Source: Deinococcus sp. YIM 134068 (GTDB lineage: Bacteria > Deinococcota > Deinococci > Deinococcales > Deinococcaceae). From it: DNA of 64,000 bases. Positions 1 to 12,328 of the stretch are shown in pieces. Below the pieces are notes generated by a model. It was not told where the DNA came from. It ran no database searches and saw only the letters and a list, made by a program, of their open reading frames with translations. The position numbers and the translations under genes were made by a program. The stretch spans positions 1 through 64,000 of the forward strand of contig NZ_JAZHPF010000004.1 of NCBI RefSeq assembly GCF_036543075.1, in the 5' to 3' direction. Numbering within the stretch: the stretch's first letter is position 1; each line of letters begins with the position of its first letter.

Positions 1-39
1 AGGCCCGTCCCCCGCGCCCACAGAGGGGGAGGACTCCCT

Positions 40-55
40 CCCCCCCCCCCCCCCC
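40..55. repeat. 16-nt poly-C tract
   Basis: An uninterrupted run of 16 cytosines lies about 110 bases upstream of the first coding remnant. Long homopolymers can slip in replication and change promoter spacing, but they are also common sequencing or assembly error sites. No function is assigned. Confidence 0.6.
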
Positions 56-165
56 ATCGCGGTTCTCCTCCTTCCTGCTTTTGTCTGACTTGCCCCTGTC
101 CGGCCCCCCTCCCACCGTCCCGCGCCCGGCTGCCCCGTTCGTCTCCCCGACCTGCCCTCCTCCTC

Positions 166-1123
166 GTGACGGCTGGCGTGGCCGCCGCGCAGGGCAGGCG
201 GGGACCCCCCAATGTCCCTGAGATTCTGCCGGGGGCGCTGGCGGGTCTGTGCGTCTTCCTGTACGGCGCGACACGCATGGCCGACACCCTGGGCGAACTC
301 GGCACGGCGCGGGTCAAGGCGAGGTTGGAACGCTGCACCCGCCACCGGTTCGAGTCCATCGGGACGGGGGCACCGTGGTCATGACCATCCTGGACCCCTC
401 CAGTGTGAGGGTCATCCTCACCACCAGCCTGGTTCACTCGGGCCTGCCGTCGTTCGCACGCTCGCTCGGCGTGGTCATGGGGGCCAGCATCGGCACCACT
501 CTCGGCGGGCAGATCATCGCCCTGAATATCAACCCGTCCCTCGTGCCCGTCGCCCTGCTCCTGGGGCTGATCGTGCTGCTGGGAGCGGGCGGGCGGCGCA
601 AGAGGATCGGCGGGTCGTTGAAGAGCTTCCTGAATGCTGTGCGGAACCTGAAGAACGTGTGGCTGGGCCTCCTGACCGGGGCGCTGTTCACGGTCGTCGT
701 GCAGTCGTCGTCCGCGACCGTGGCGGTGGTGATCACGCTCGCCAGCCAGGACCTGATCAGTCTGCACGCCGGGGTCGCGCTCGCGGCGGGCGCGGAGATC
801 GGCACCTGCGCCGACACGCTCGCCAGCCTCGGTGGGCCGCTCGCGGGAGGCGGTGCGGGAGGCGGTGCGGACGGGTGCGTTCCACTTGTTGTTCAACGGC
901 ACCACCGTGCTGCTCGGAGTGCTGTTCGTTCGTGGGTCAGCTCGTCGAGTTGGGCCGCTGGCTGCCGTCGGGCGGCAAGTCGGGCCGGCAGATTGCCGAC
1001 GCGCAGCCCGCCTTCCATGTGCTGGGTACGCTGCTGTTCGTTCCCCTCCTGCCCTGGATCGCGCGGGGTCTGGAGCGTCTGACCCCTGATCGGCCAGGCG
1101 TGCCCGCCAACGCCCTGACTTGA
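166..1123 (+). pseudogene. Na+/phosphate symporter (NptA/PNaS-like), frameshifted remnant
   Basis: Translation in three successive frames gives one broken Na/Pi cotransporter. Frame 1 (about 166-370) has the start and the FLYGATRMADTLGELG helix. Frame 3 (about 375-835) has a GASIGTTLGGQ repeat and the hallmark QSSSATVAVVITLASQ motif. Frame 1 resumes at about 835-925 (TGAFHLLFNGTTVLLG), then frame 2 (about 930-1123) encodes the last membrane segment, FVGQLVELG to LLFVPLLPW. Living members import phosphate with sodium through two inverted QSSS-containing repeats and often end in a PhoU-like domain. Here at least three frameshifts break the frame, and no PhoU domain follows. The family call is firm and the gene is almost surely non-functional, unless the shifts are sequencing errors. 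Confidence 0.8.
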
Positions 1124-1158
1124 ACAACGCCTCTCGACTGGGCTGGGACGACAGCAGG

Positions 1159-1191
1159 CGGGGCCGGGCGTTCGATCCGTCCCGGCCCCGC
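1159..1191. terminator. Bidirectional terminator-like hairpin
   Basis: GCGGGGCCGGG (1159-1169) and CCCGGCCCCGC (1181-1191) form a perfect 11-bp stem around an 11-nt loop. It lies between the convergent symporter remnant and the nucleotidase gene, so it probably ends transcription from both sides. There is no strong U-run on either side. Confidence 0.6.
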
Positions 1192-1196
1192 TTCCC

Positions 1197-2894
<1,698 letters not shown>

Positions 2895-2944
2895 GGCGGG
2901 TCTCCTGGGAGGGGGAAGGGAGTGGGGAGGGCGGAGGCTCCAGT

Positions 2945-3463
2945 CTAGCGTCGGCCCACGCCGGGGGCGAGCGTCAGCGGCGCGTCGAGCCGCAGCCACA
3001 GAAACTCGGTCTGGTCCTTCACGTCCGTCCCGCGCCCGTCAGCCCCCGCTCGCGGCTGGCCTCGTTCACGATGGTCCAGGGCACCCGGCGGTCGGGGTCG
3101 CGCAGCTTCACGAACGTCCCCACCTCCACCCGGCCCGTCCCGCCCGGCGCGGTCTTCGCCATCAGGCCCACCCGGTACAGCCGCAGGGGGTAGTCGGCGC
3201 TGTTCGCCCGGCCTCCGAAGCCGTTGTCGCTGAGAAAGACGTACCCGCCGCCGGGGCCGAACTGCACCCCGGAGAAGCCCTGCACGGGCGGGCGCGGGAA
3301 GCGGGCCGGGCCACGCGTCCCCCCCGCGCCGAACGCCCCGGTCGGTGCCCCCCGCCGCGAGGGTGTCGGCGGGCAGCTCGGCGTAGCCCACCAGGGTGGC
3401 GGCGTGAGTGACGCCCAGGGTCAGGGACAGCAGGGCCGTGAGGCGGACAAAGGTCTTCCCCAT
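2945..3463 (-). pseudogene. Esterase-like phytase family protein, internally deleted and frameshifted
   Basis: The signal peptide MGKTFVRLTALLSLTLGVTHA and first mature residues (ATLVGYAELPADTLAAGG) are in one frame from 3463. After a shift near 3345 a second frame (to about 3030) carries GFSGVQFGPGGGYVFLSDNG and [18 protein letters not shown], typical of the N-terminal third of esterase-like phytases. At about 3030 the reading jumps to a C-terminal tail ([19 protein letters not shown]) and stops at 2945. Most of the roughly 400-residue propeller is missing, so this is a deletion relic. It lies directly upstream of the 5'-nucleotidase gene on the same strand. Confidence 0.75.
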
Positions 3464-4378
3464 GAGCGCAGCGTGAAGAACGGCTGTCAGCGCGGCGTCG
3501 GCGTGGAGTCAGGAAGGAGTCAGGCAACCGAGATGGCTCCGTCTGTCCGCTTCGGTGATGGCAAGAGCCTGGGGGCCGGGAAGCAGAGGGGAGCCAAGAA
3601 CATCGGTAGGCGGCTTGAACTCTGGGTCGTCTGGTCCCCACCTCGTCGCCAGGTTTTGAGGGCTGCCAGTCGATGCTTGCGGCGCTGGGGCTGGGGGAGT
3701 CGAGCGAGTTGGGGGGTGCAGGTGTGGAGATGAGGGAAGTCCGGTGCTCGCCCGTGTTCCTGGAAGCCAGCCTGTTCGAGGGAACCCCCGTGGTCCGGCC
3801 CCATCCAAATGCACTTCGGGCGCACCTCAGCCCGCTCGTGCGAGGCGGGCGAACTTGTTCGGTGACTTGCCCTTCTCCGGGCTGTGTGGGCGGACTCACT
3901 CGGCGTCCTCCCGCCAAGCCGCCGCAACCAGACCAACTCCCATGTCCCTGAGTGGGTGGGACGTCCAGCGCAGGTCCTCGCCAGGCACCGCCGCTCCCTC
4001 TGCGGCCAAGGGCGTCTTACCTCCAATGGAGTCTGACCGCGATCCTCCGTTCTGTGGATGGGAGGAGGGCATCCCCATCCACTCCACACAAGGCCGCGCT
4101 CTGCCACGGTGACTCGCTCCGCTCGGACCTGACCAGTTGAGGTGTTTTCCCTCAACTGGTCAGGCCACCGCTCTGACGGTTCAGAGCGTCCCCGGACACC
4201 TGGCACGAGAAGGGCGAGGGCGGGCGCAGGTTGGCCCTCCCCGCCCCTCCCCGCCCCTCCCAATTCACGCCTGGAGCGTTGGCTCGGTGGACTGGACGAC
4301 CCATGATCAGGTGTCTTGACATCGTGCCCTGCCCGCACCCGCTCAACCGCCGTTGGGCAAAGGCGGGAGGACTGGGGT
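3464..4378. other. Long intergenic region without a recognisable gene
   Basis: About 900 bases between the phytase relic and glpD. Reading frames on both strands give only low-complexity Arg/Pro/Gly-rich translations without motifs, plausible starts or ribosome sites. The one structured element seen is the inverted repeat at 4128-4164. It may be decayed coding DNA of unknown origin. Confidence 0.5.
4128..4164. repeat. Perfect 14-bp inverted repeat
   Basis: CCTGACCAGTTGAG (4128-4141) and CTCAACTGGTCAGG (4151-4164) are exact inverted copies around a 9-nt loop containing TTTT. It could be a free-standing terminator, a protein-binding palindrome or a mobile-element end. No flanking gene explains it. 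Confidence 0.6.
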
Positions 4379-5965
4379 TCACACCTTTTCTTCCCCGGCG
4401 GGAGCGGGACTGCCGAGCTGATACTGCTGCGCCAGGGCCTGATACTCCCGCACCTGGGAGCGGCACCAGGCGTCGTCGCGGCCCAGTTCCCCGGCGAGCA
4501 GTTGGGCGACCCTGGGGGCGGCCTCGGCGCTGGCCCTGGCCCCCAGCAGCAGTGCCCGAAGGCGGCGGCTGAGCACGTCCTCGACGGTGCGCGCCTGCTC
4601 GGCGCGGGCGGCCCAGCGCACCTCGGCCTCGGTGTAGGGGAGGTCGGGATGCAACTTCGTCTCGGCCCCTTCCAGCGCCCGGACGTGCCCGGCGTCACTG
4701 CCGTAGACCTGCCAGTGTTCGCCCGCCGGGGCTTCGGTGCTCCAGCCGTGCAGGTGCAGCCCCTGCGTCAGGCTCAGGCGCTCGGGCAGTCCGGCCAACT
4801 TCGCGGCACGGTTCACCGTGTCCTCCCCCATGTGGCGGTAGGTGGTCCACTTGCCGCCCGTCACGCTGATCAGCCCCGAGGGCGAGATACGGATGACGTG
4901 ATCGCGCGACAGCGTGGCGGTGGACCCCACGCCGTCGGTCTTCTCATTGCTGACCAGCGGGCGCAGGCCGACATAGACGCTCCGCACGTCCTCGCGCCGG
5001 GGGGCGGGGTCGAGGTACTGGGCGGCGGTACGCAGGATGAAGTCGATCTCCTCCGGCAGCGCGCGCGGCTCCAGACTCACCTCGGGCACGGGCGTATCGG
5101 TGGTGCCGATGACCACGTGGTCGTGCCAGGGCACCGCGAACAGCACCCGTCCGTCACTCGTGCGCGGGACCATCAGGGCGCTGTCTCCGGGCAGAAACCG
5201 GCGGTCCACCACGACATGCACGCCCTGACTGGGCGAGAGCATGTTCCCCACACCCGGCTCGTCCATCCGGCGCACGCTGTCCACGAAGACCCCGGTGGCG
5301 TTCACCACGGCCCTCGCCCGCACCGTATAGGTCTGCCCGGTCTCGCTGTCGGTGAGGGTGGCCCCGTCGATCTGCCCGGCGGCGTTCTTGTGCAGCGCGG
5401 TCACGGGCGCGTGGTTGAGGGCCACGCCGCCGTGGTCCTCCAGGGTTCGCAGCAGCGTGATCGCCAGGCGCGAATCGTCGAACTGGCCGTCGAAATAGAG
5501 GATGCCGCCCTTCAGGCCCTTGCGCTTGAGGGTCGGGGTGCGCTCCAGGGCCTCCCGCACGCCGATGTAGCGGCTGCTTCCCAGGTTGAGCCTGCCCGCC
5601 AGCAGGTCGTAGAGCTTGAGGCCGACGCCGTAAAACGGTGCCGACCACCAGGTATAGCCCGCGATCAGAAAGCCGAGGTCGTGAACCAGATGGGGCGCGT
5701 TTCGCTTGAGCAGGCCGCGCTCGCGCAGTGCCTCGCGCACCAGCGCGATGTTGCCCTGGGCGAGGTAGCGCACGCCGCCATGCACCAGCTTGGTGCTGCG
5801 GCTCGACGTGCCCTTGGCGTAGTCGTGCGCCTCGATCAGCAGGGTGCGGTAGCCACGGGTGGCGGCCTCCACCGCCGTTCCCAGCCCCGTCGCCCCGCCG
5901 CCGATGACCAGCACGTCCCAGGGGGCGGGATCACTGATGGCCTGAAGTATGTCTGCACGCTTCAT
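4379..5965 (-). CDS. glpD: Glycerol-3-phosphate dehydrogenase, FAD-dependent
   Basis: A 528-residue aerobic GlpD that oxidises sn-glycerol-3-phosphate to dihydroxyacetone phosphate and passes electrons to quinone at the membrane. The FAD Rossmann motif VLVIGGGATGLGTA lies near residue 15. GTSSRSTKLVHGGVRYL, DAO-domain core motifs and a C-terminal helical DAO_C domain follow. The ATG at 5965 is chosen because GGAGG stands 7 bases upstream and the sequence before it is non-coding promoter. It forms a co-regulated pair with glpK just upstream, each with its own promoter and the same operator. No glycerol facilitator gene is seen here. Confidence 0.95.
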   Translation of the reverse strand: MKRADILQAISDPAPWDVLVIGGGATGLGTAVEAATRGYRTLLIEAHDYAKGTSSRSTKLVHGGVRYLAQGNIALVREALRERGLLKRNAPHLVHDLGFLIAGYTWWSAPFYGVGLKLYDLLAGRLNLGSSRYIGVREALERTPTLKRKGLKGGILYFDGQFDDSRLAITLLRTLEDHGGVALNHAPVTALHKNAAGQIDGATLTDSETGQTYTVRARAVVNATGVFVDSVRRMDEPGVGNMLSPSQGVHVVVDRRFLPGDSALMVPRTSDGRVLFAVPWHDHVVIGTTDTPVPEVSLEPRALPEEIDFILRTAAQYLDPAPRREDVRSVYVGLRPLVSNEKTDGVGSTATLSRDHVIRISPSGLISVTGGKWTTYRHMGEDTVNRAAKLAGLPERLSLTQGLHLHGWSTEAPAGEHWQVYGSDAGHVRALEGAETKLHPDLPYTEAEVRWAARAEQARTVEDVLSRRLRALLLGARASAEAAPRVAQLLAGELGRDDAWCRSQVREYQALAQQYQLGSPAPAGEEKV

Positions 5966-5990
5966 AGGGTGTCCTCCAAGTTGTGGAACG

Positions 5991-6019
5991 AACATACGCC
6001 TTCTCGAACAGATGTTCAA
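5991..6019 (-). promoter_or_regulatory. glpD promoter with embedded GAAC-N4-GTTC operator
   Basis: Read on the minus strand: -35 TTGAAC (6014-6019), 17-base spacer, -10 TATGTT (5991-5996). The palindrome GAACAGATGTTC (6006-6017) overlaps the -35. A wider inverted pair ACATACG (5992-5998)/CGTATGT (6030-6036) brackets it. The layout matches the glpK promoter, which points to one regulator, probably the SorC-type protein at 7893. Confidence 0.75.
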
Positions 6020-6207
6020 GGAACGTGAACGTATGTGCAGAAGGAGGGCAGAGGCAAGCACCTCCGGGGAGGCCAGGGCTTTCTCGGTCTCGTCTGGGGG
6101 TGGGTGCCGCCCGCTCAGGGTCGCCAGTCGAAGTCAGTGGTCTTTGCGCTCTCCGAACTAACAACGCGCGTCGGGTCGGCGGCACGGCTCCTGCACCGCC
6201 CAGCCCC

Positions 6208-7728
<1,521 letters not shown>

Positions 7729-7792
7729 GGGGTCAGCTTGCTCCTGTCCAGAAGGGGGGATCGGCCCTGACGCGCCAGGGATGACAACATGT

Positions 7793-7838
7793 TTCAACCG
7801 TATGAACAAAGTATGCGCCTCACTGAACAAACGTTCAA
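7793..7838 (-). promoter_or_regulatory. glpK promoter and operators
   Basis: Minus strand: -35 TTGAAC (7833-7838), 17-base spacer, -10 CATACT (7810-7815). The palindrome TGAACAAACGTTCA (7824-7837) overlaps the -35 just as in glpD. A second weaker inverted site, TTCA-N5-TGAA (about 7793-7805), lies downstream of the start point. Two sites suggest cooperative or looped binding of a multimeric SorC-type regulator. Confidence 0.75.
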
Positions 7839-7877
7839 GTGGTGGGCATTTCGCCGCCGCCTCACCATGCCGACCTG

Positions 7878-7883
7878 TACTAT
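7878..7883 (+). promoter_or_regulatory. -10 box of the SorC-type regulator gene
   Basis: TACTAT ends 9 bases before the ATG at 7893 and no Shine-Dalgarno sequence intervenes, so the mRNA is probably leaderless or nearly so. It is about 40 bases from the glpK -35, so the operators between them could also control the regulator itself. Confidence 0.55.
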
Positions 7884-7892
7884 CCACAGTGC

Positions 7893-8888
<996 letters not shown>

Positions 8889-8952
8889 GGACCGCACAGG
8901 GAGGGGAGGGGAAGCCGGGGGTCGGTGCCGCCGGACCGGCATGCCCAGGGGT

Positions 8953-9370
8953 TCAGTGTGCCGGGACGGCCCACGTGGGCATTTCCTTCACCTGCCGCTC
9001 GATGTCCCGCCGCAGGGCCAGATCATCCCGGTGCGAACAGCCGCAGCCCCTCGGTGAGCTTCTCCCCGGCCATCTGGTTGTCCACCAGCGCCCACCGGAA
9101 GGCGGATTCCGTGAGGATGGCCTGTCGGAGGGCTGAAGGAGGAACGTCTGGCGACAGCGCCCGTTCCAGCACGCCCTGATCCCGGTCCAGTTCTCCCAGC
9201 AGGGCGGGGCTGACCGTCAGCCGGTCACACCCGGCGAGCGCCTCCACCTGCGCCGCGCTGCGGAACGACGCGCCCATCACCACCGTCGAGTACCCCTGCT
9301 CCTTGAAGTGGGTGTAGATGCGCCGCACCGAGGCCACGCCGGGGTCCTCCTCCACCGGATACGAGGTCGG
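8953..9370 (-). pseudogene. Transaldolase, C-terminal fragment
   Basis: The reading YPVEEDPGVASVRRIYTHF, VVMGASFRSAAQVEALAGCD and RLTVSPALLGELDRDQGVLE matches the last third of TalB-type transaldolase. The catalytic N-terminal barrel half with the Schiff-base lysine is gone. The fragment is fused in frame to the permease remnant before it. Near 9025 a one-base shift separates LRLFAPG from a plausible native tail (DLALRRDIERQVKEMPTW) that ends at 8953. Transaldolase in a sugar ABC operon suggests the lost operon fed the pentose phosphate pathway. Confidence 0.75.
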
Positions 9371-9676
9371 CAGCGTGAGCAGCGTGCCCGCGCCCGCCAC
9401 GAGGAGGCTGTTGAGGCCAGTCCGGGCGAAGTCGCCGCCCTGCCACGCCCGCCGGTAGTTGTCCAGGGTCGGTGCGGCGGGCAGCAGCGTGGGCGGGAAG
9501 GTGAACAGCTCGCCCGCCGACTTGAACGAGGACACCACCACCCAGATCACGGGCAGGAGAAAGAACAGCGCGGCCAGCGAGAGCAGGAGGTCGCGGAGCC
9601 GGCCCGGCCAGCGGGGGGGCCGGCGGCGGGCACGGGCAGAGTGCGGCGGGACGGGAACGGCGGCGAACTGGGTCAT
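9371..9676 (-). pseudogene. Sugar ABC permease (MalG type), N-terminal fragment
   Basis: From the ATG at 9676 the frame gives a basic N-terminus, one full membrane helix (LLLSLAALFFLLPVIWVVVS) and FKSAGELFTFPPTLLP, closely similar to the intact permease at 16170-17045 (FKSGAELFAFPPTLLP). The match ends at TLLTLPT near 9371 and runs straight into transaldolase. About two thirds of the permease, including the EAA loop that contacts the ATPase, is deleted. Confidence 0.8.
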
Positions 9677-9800
9677 GGCCGGTGCCCTCCTCCGTCCTGG
9701 CGTGAGACGCGGGTCTGAAGGAAGGCCAGGATCAGCAGGACCACGAACACCACCACCGACTGCGCGCTGGCGTACGCCGGGTTCTGCTCGTCGAAGGCCG
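9673..9800 (-). pseudogene. Sugar ABC permease (MalF type), C-terminal fragment
   Basis: Read in its own frame, FDEQNPAYASAQSVVVFVVL and AFLQTRVSRQDGG equal the last membrane helix of the intact permease at 17111-17977 (FEGGNPSYASAQSVVLFAVL). Its stop overlaps the next permease's ATG as ATGA, the old operon coupling. Everything upstream is lost to a deletion that joins it to the binding-protein remnant near 9800. Confidence 0.75.
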
Positions 9801-10542
9801 TTCTTGAACAGCGCCGCCGGGTCCTCACCGGACAGCCACTGGCTGCGGGGCAGCAGGCCGCCCTCCACCAGCCCTCTGAAGAAGTTCATGGCGCGTTCGC
9901 CCGCCGGGGTATCTGCCGCCCAGCCGGTCTGCGTGCGGTTCATGAAGCTGCCGCCCGCCTGATACAGCAGCGGACTCCAGCGGTGGAGCTGAAAGTCCCA
10001 GCTCACCCCGGAGCGGCAGTCGCTGCCGCGCGTGACGGTCTCCAGGTTCCGGTGCCAGGTGGCCCAGGTCCAGGGGGCCTGGGTTCCCGTCGGGACCTGA
10101 ATGCCCGCCTCGTCGAAGCAACGCCTGTTGTAGTACATGGCCGCCACCGTCACGTCGAGGGGCGCGCCGATGATCCGGCCCCCTGGCGCATGTAGTTCTG
10201 TTGCAGGCCCGTGAACTCATCCGGGGAGACGGTGCCCGTCAGGTCGAGGGCGGCGGGCGCGAATTCGCTGATATTGGCGGTCATGACCCGCGTCACGTCG
10301 GGCGGCGTCTGGCCCGCGATCATCACCTGAAGGCGCTGCGTCAACCCGTTGTGCGGAACGAAGTTGAACCTCACCTCCACGTCCGGGTGCAGGGCCTCGT
10401 ACCGCCGGGCGTACTTCTCAGGTAGGAACTGGTCGGCGGGGCTGACCGTGAACCACAGCACGTCGAGCGTGGTCCTGGCCTCGGCGGTGCTGGCGGCGAG
10501 GGCAAGGACGACGGTCAGGATGCGGGGGGACGGGTTGCTCAT
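9800..10542 (-). pseudogene. Sugar ABC substrate-binding protein, N-terminal part, frameshifted
   Basis: A strong ribosome site (AAGGAGGTGG) precedes the ATG at 10542. The signal peptide and mature start TTLDVLWFTVSPADQFLPEK parallel the intact protein at 18086-19303. A one-base change in a G run near 10188 shifts the frame from NYMRQG to GRIIGAPLDVTVAAMYYN. The match continues to SQWLSGEDPAALFKNG and then ends at the deletion joint near 9800, losing the C-terminal lobe. It is a degraded paralogue. Confidence 0.85.
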
Positions 10543-10640
10543 ACCACCTCCTTCTGTTGAGGGCGCGGGGACAAGACGCTGGCCCATCTCCGGAGGCAAC
10601 GGAACAGCAGCGATGCTCCTCGTAGGACGGATGGGTATTT

Positions 10641-10687
10641 GGAAACTGGTTTCCAGCGGGAGTGGAGAGTTTTCCTACCGCTGTCAA
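10641..10687 (-). promoter_or_regulatory. Decayed promoter with LacI-type operator upstream of the collapsed ABC operon
   Basis: A -35 TTGACA (10682-10687) and the near-palindrome GGAAACTGGTTTCC (10641-10654) lie 27 bases apart, against 26 in the intact promoter at 21589-21634. The place where the -10 should be reads CACTCC, so the promoter is probably dead for the minus strand while the operator survives. The site is also about 190 bases upstream of the divergent lacI-type gene and may autoregulate it. Confidence 0.6.
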
Positions 10688-10842
10688 GCCCGTTTTGAAA
10701 CCGCTACAGTAGGTCTCACAGTGAGAGAGCCAGCCGGTGTGATGCGAGACGGTCCTTATGGCGGGTCAAAGTTTCCCAGCCCTGCTCAGAGGGCGACCTG
10801 TGACTGTCTGCTCGGGCACGTCCCACTGCGCCAGAGGCCGTC

Positions 10843-11838
10843 GTGACCAGACGCAAGAAACCGACGATTTCCGACGTGGCCCAGGAGGCCGGAGTGGCCC
10901 GTTCCACCGTTTCGAAGGTGGTCAACGGCACCCAGAAGCTCCAGCCCGGAACCGAGAAGAAGGTCTGGGAGGCGGTGTCCAAGCTCGGCTATCAGGCCAG
11001 CCTCCACGCCCAGACCCTGAGTACCGGTAAGGCACGTGCGCTGGGTATCGTGATTCTCGACATCTTCAACCCGCACTTCACGGCCCTGGTCAAGGGGGCC
11101 AGCCAGGTGGCGGCACAGCACGGGTATGCGGTATTGCTGGTGGACGCCCAGGAGAGCGCGCAGCGCGAGAGCCAGCTCATCGAGACATTGCGCGCCCGCA
11201 CCGACGGCCTGATCCTCGCGGGGTCGCGTCTGAGCGACGAGGAACTCCGGGACCTGCACGACCCGGAGCGGCCCATCGTCATGGTGGGCCGTTCCACGGG
11301 AGGCATGCCTGGGGTCAGCGTCGCCGAGGAGACCGCCGCGTTGCAGCTCACCGCCCACCTGATCGCCCAGGGCTACCGCCGCATCTGCTACCTGGCCGGT
11401 CCGCCCTTCTGGGTGGACGCTCAGCGCGAGCAGGGGTACCGCGCCGCCGTCACGCGGGCCGGTCTGGACGCCCAGGTGGTCCGGGTCACGTCCCCGGATG
11501 TGCCCGGCGGCGAACAGGCCAGCGCCCAGCTCCACCAGGGACGGGAGATGCCCGATGCCGTCGTCTGCTACAACGACCTGATCGCCATCGGCCTGATGAC
11601 CGCCCTGGGTGCCCAGGGATTGCGGATTCCGGGGGACATCGGCGTGGCGGCCTTCGGAAACCACCCGCTGGCCCCCCACCTGTCCCCGCCCCTGACCCTG
11701 ATGGAGATTCCCAGCCAGCACCTGGGCGAGGACGCCGCCCGGCTGCTGCTCGACCTGATCGCCCGTCCCGAGACCGCCCCGCCGCCCCAGCAGTTCGGCG
11801 TGCTGCGCGTGCGGCAATCCACCCGCCGAAGTCCCTGA
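10843..11838 (+). CDS. LacI-family transcriptional repressor
   Basis: 331 residues with GTG start. The N-terminal HTH reads TISDVAQEAGVARSTVSKVV, followed by the hinge helix and a periplasmic-binding-like effector domain (ALGIVILDIFNPHFTALVKG; VVCYNDLIAIGLMTALGAQG). It binds a sugar and releases its operator. It is divergent from the collapsed ABC operon, and the GGAAAC-NGGTTTCC palindrome upstream recurs in the promoter of the intact GH31/ABC/uronate operon. The most economical inference is that this protein represses both. The start is weakly supported: only AGAGG lies upstream. Confidence 0.9.
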   Translation: MTRRKKPTISDVAQEAGVARSTVSKVVNGTQKLQPGTEKKVWEAVSKLGYQASLHAQTLSTGKARALGIVILDIFNPHFTALVKGASQVAAQHGYAVLLVDAQESAQRESQLIETLRARTDGLILAGSRLSDEELRDLHDPERPIVMVGRSTGGMPGVSVAEETAALQLTAHLIAQGYRRICYLAGPPFWVDAQREQGYRAAVTRAGLDAQVVRVTSPDVPGGEQASAQLHQGREMPDAVVCYNDLIAIGLMTALGAQGLRIPGDIGVAAFGNHPLAPHLSPPLTLMEIPSQHLGEDAARLLLDLIARPETAPPPQQFGVLRVRQSTRRSP

Positions 11839-12328
11839 TCCTGCCCTGTGGAGGGCTTCCCCGACCGTCCGCGTCCGGGGTGAGGGGTCTGGCGAGTGAT
11901 GTCGCGCGAGGTCAGGTCCGATGACCCGGATGCAGGACGTGGGGCACCGAAAGAGCGCCGGAACGGGCATAGTCGAGGAGTGGAGAACTTGCGGCGCGTC
12001 CGCCATGCCTGGGGCACCGAGGCGTGGCATACCCTGGACAGTCCGTTTATCGTGCGTACCCTGACTGGCCGCTCCGGCGCGCGACCCTGCAATTGATCGA
12101 GGGCACCATTCAACCCCTAAACGTCCGGCCTCTCGCCCTGCCGCCAGGATTTCCCATCTCCCCGACGGGCCTCCTTCAGGCTGGAGGGCAAGCGATCTCG
12201 TTTCCGGTGCAGGCCTGCGCCGGCGTCCAGGCCTGTACAGCGGCGACGTTGATGCTCATTAACACTCCGCTGCCGTTCGGCACCGTGCATTAAGCCGCAG
12301 CTTCCAGCCGGGCCATCACAATAACTCC
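11839..12328. other. Intergenic region, nothing recognised
   Basis: About 490 bases between the LacI-type gene and the SDR gene. Short reading frames on both strands have no motifs or ribosome sites. No terminator with a clear U-run was found. Confidence 0.5.

Noticed and set aside
3520..4698. 392-codon minus-strand frame over the gene-free stretch
   Set aside because: Overlaps the 3' end of glpD in another frame, low-complexity translation, no start signal.
4316..6028. 570-codon plus-strand frame
   Set aside because: Antisense of glpD, caused by high GC at third positions.
9023..10153. A single 376-codon protein
   Set aside because: It joins pieces of a binding protein, permease and transaldolase at deletion points; it is a chimera, not a described protein.
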